A stretch of DNA of 7,257 nt from Gammaproteobacteria bacterium (GTDB lineage Bacteria; Pseudomonadota; Gammaproteobacteria; Pseudomonadales; Halomonadaceae), in NCBI GenBank assembly GCA_023485185.1, contig JAMCZP010000294.1, positions 1 through 7,257 of the forward strand. The letters are read 5' to 3'. Shown here piece after piece: positions 4,978-7,257 of this stretch. The notes beneath the pieces were generated by a model. That model saw nothing but the letters and a program-made list of their open reading frames with translations. It made no database searches and was not told the origin of the DNA. A program made the position numbers and the translations under genes. Position 1 is the first letter of the stretch; each line of letters opens with the position of its first letter.

Positions 4978-7257
<2,280 letters not shown>

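Overview
The window looks like a gammaproteobacterial chromosome, most likely Halomonas or a close relative. This is inferred from the leucyl-tRNA synthetase sequence, its divergent YbeL-type neighbour and base composition; no database search was possible. It falls into two parts. Positions 1 to about 2625 are the proximal end of an integron (intI and the first cassettes). Positions about 3024 to 7257 are ordinary chromosome: a polytopic membrane protein, a zinc-ribbon protein and the first 743 codons of leuS.

Integron part. A complete integron integrase gene reads rightward from 1660. It keeps all tyrosine-recombinase catalytic residues and the IntI-specific insertion. A 16/20 match to the LexA operator lies just upstream, overlapping the likely -10. 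To its left, reading leftward away from intI as integron cassettes normally do, are an RdmC-type alpha/beta hydrolase (1416 to 496) and a small GIY-YIG nuclease-domain protein (473 to 87). An attC-like palindrome (482-566) covers the end of the hydrolase gene. It places a cassette junction at 488/487, which implies that the GIY-YIG gene starts at 473 rather than at the longer upstream starts that overlap the hydrolase. The first half of a second attC follows the GIY-YIG stop and runs off the left edge, so the array probably continues outside the window. The 5' region of intI (1417-1659) must hold attI and the cassette promoter, but neither can be pinned down by eye.

Between intI and the membrane protein, 2626-3023 has no gene. 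It holds a cluster of small hairpins and a 21-nt direct repeat (19/21 identical, 68 nt apart) that looks like a dispersed intergenic element.

Chromosomal part. The membrane protein (3024-4337) has about 12 hydrophobic segments and looks like a transporter of unknown substrate. It converges on the YbeL/DUF1451 zinc-ribbon gene (4868-4347) with a 9-nt gap. That gene is divergent from leuS (5029 onward), an arrangement I recall also from E. coli. leuS is open at the right edge.

No tRNA, rRNA, CRISPR array or insertion sequence was seen.
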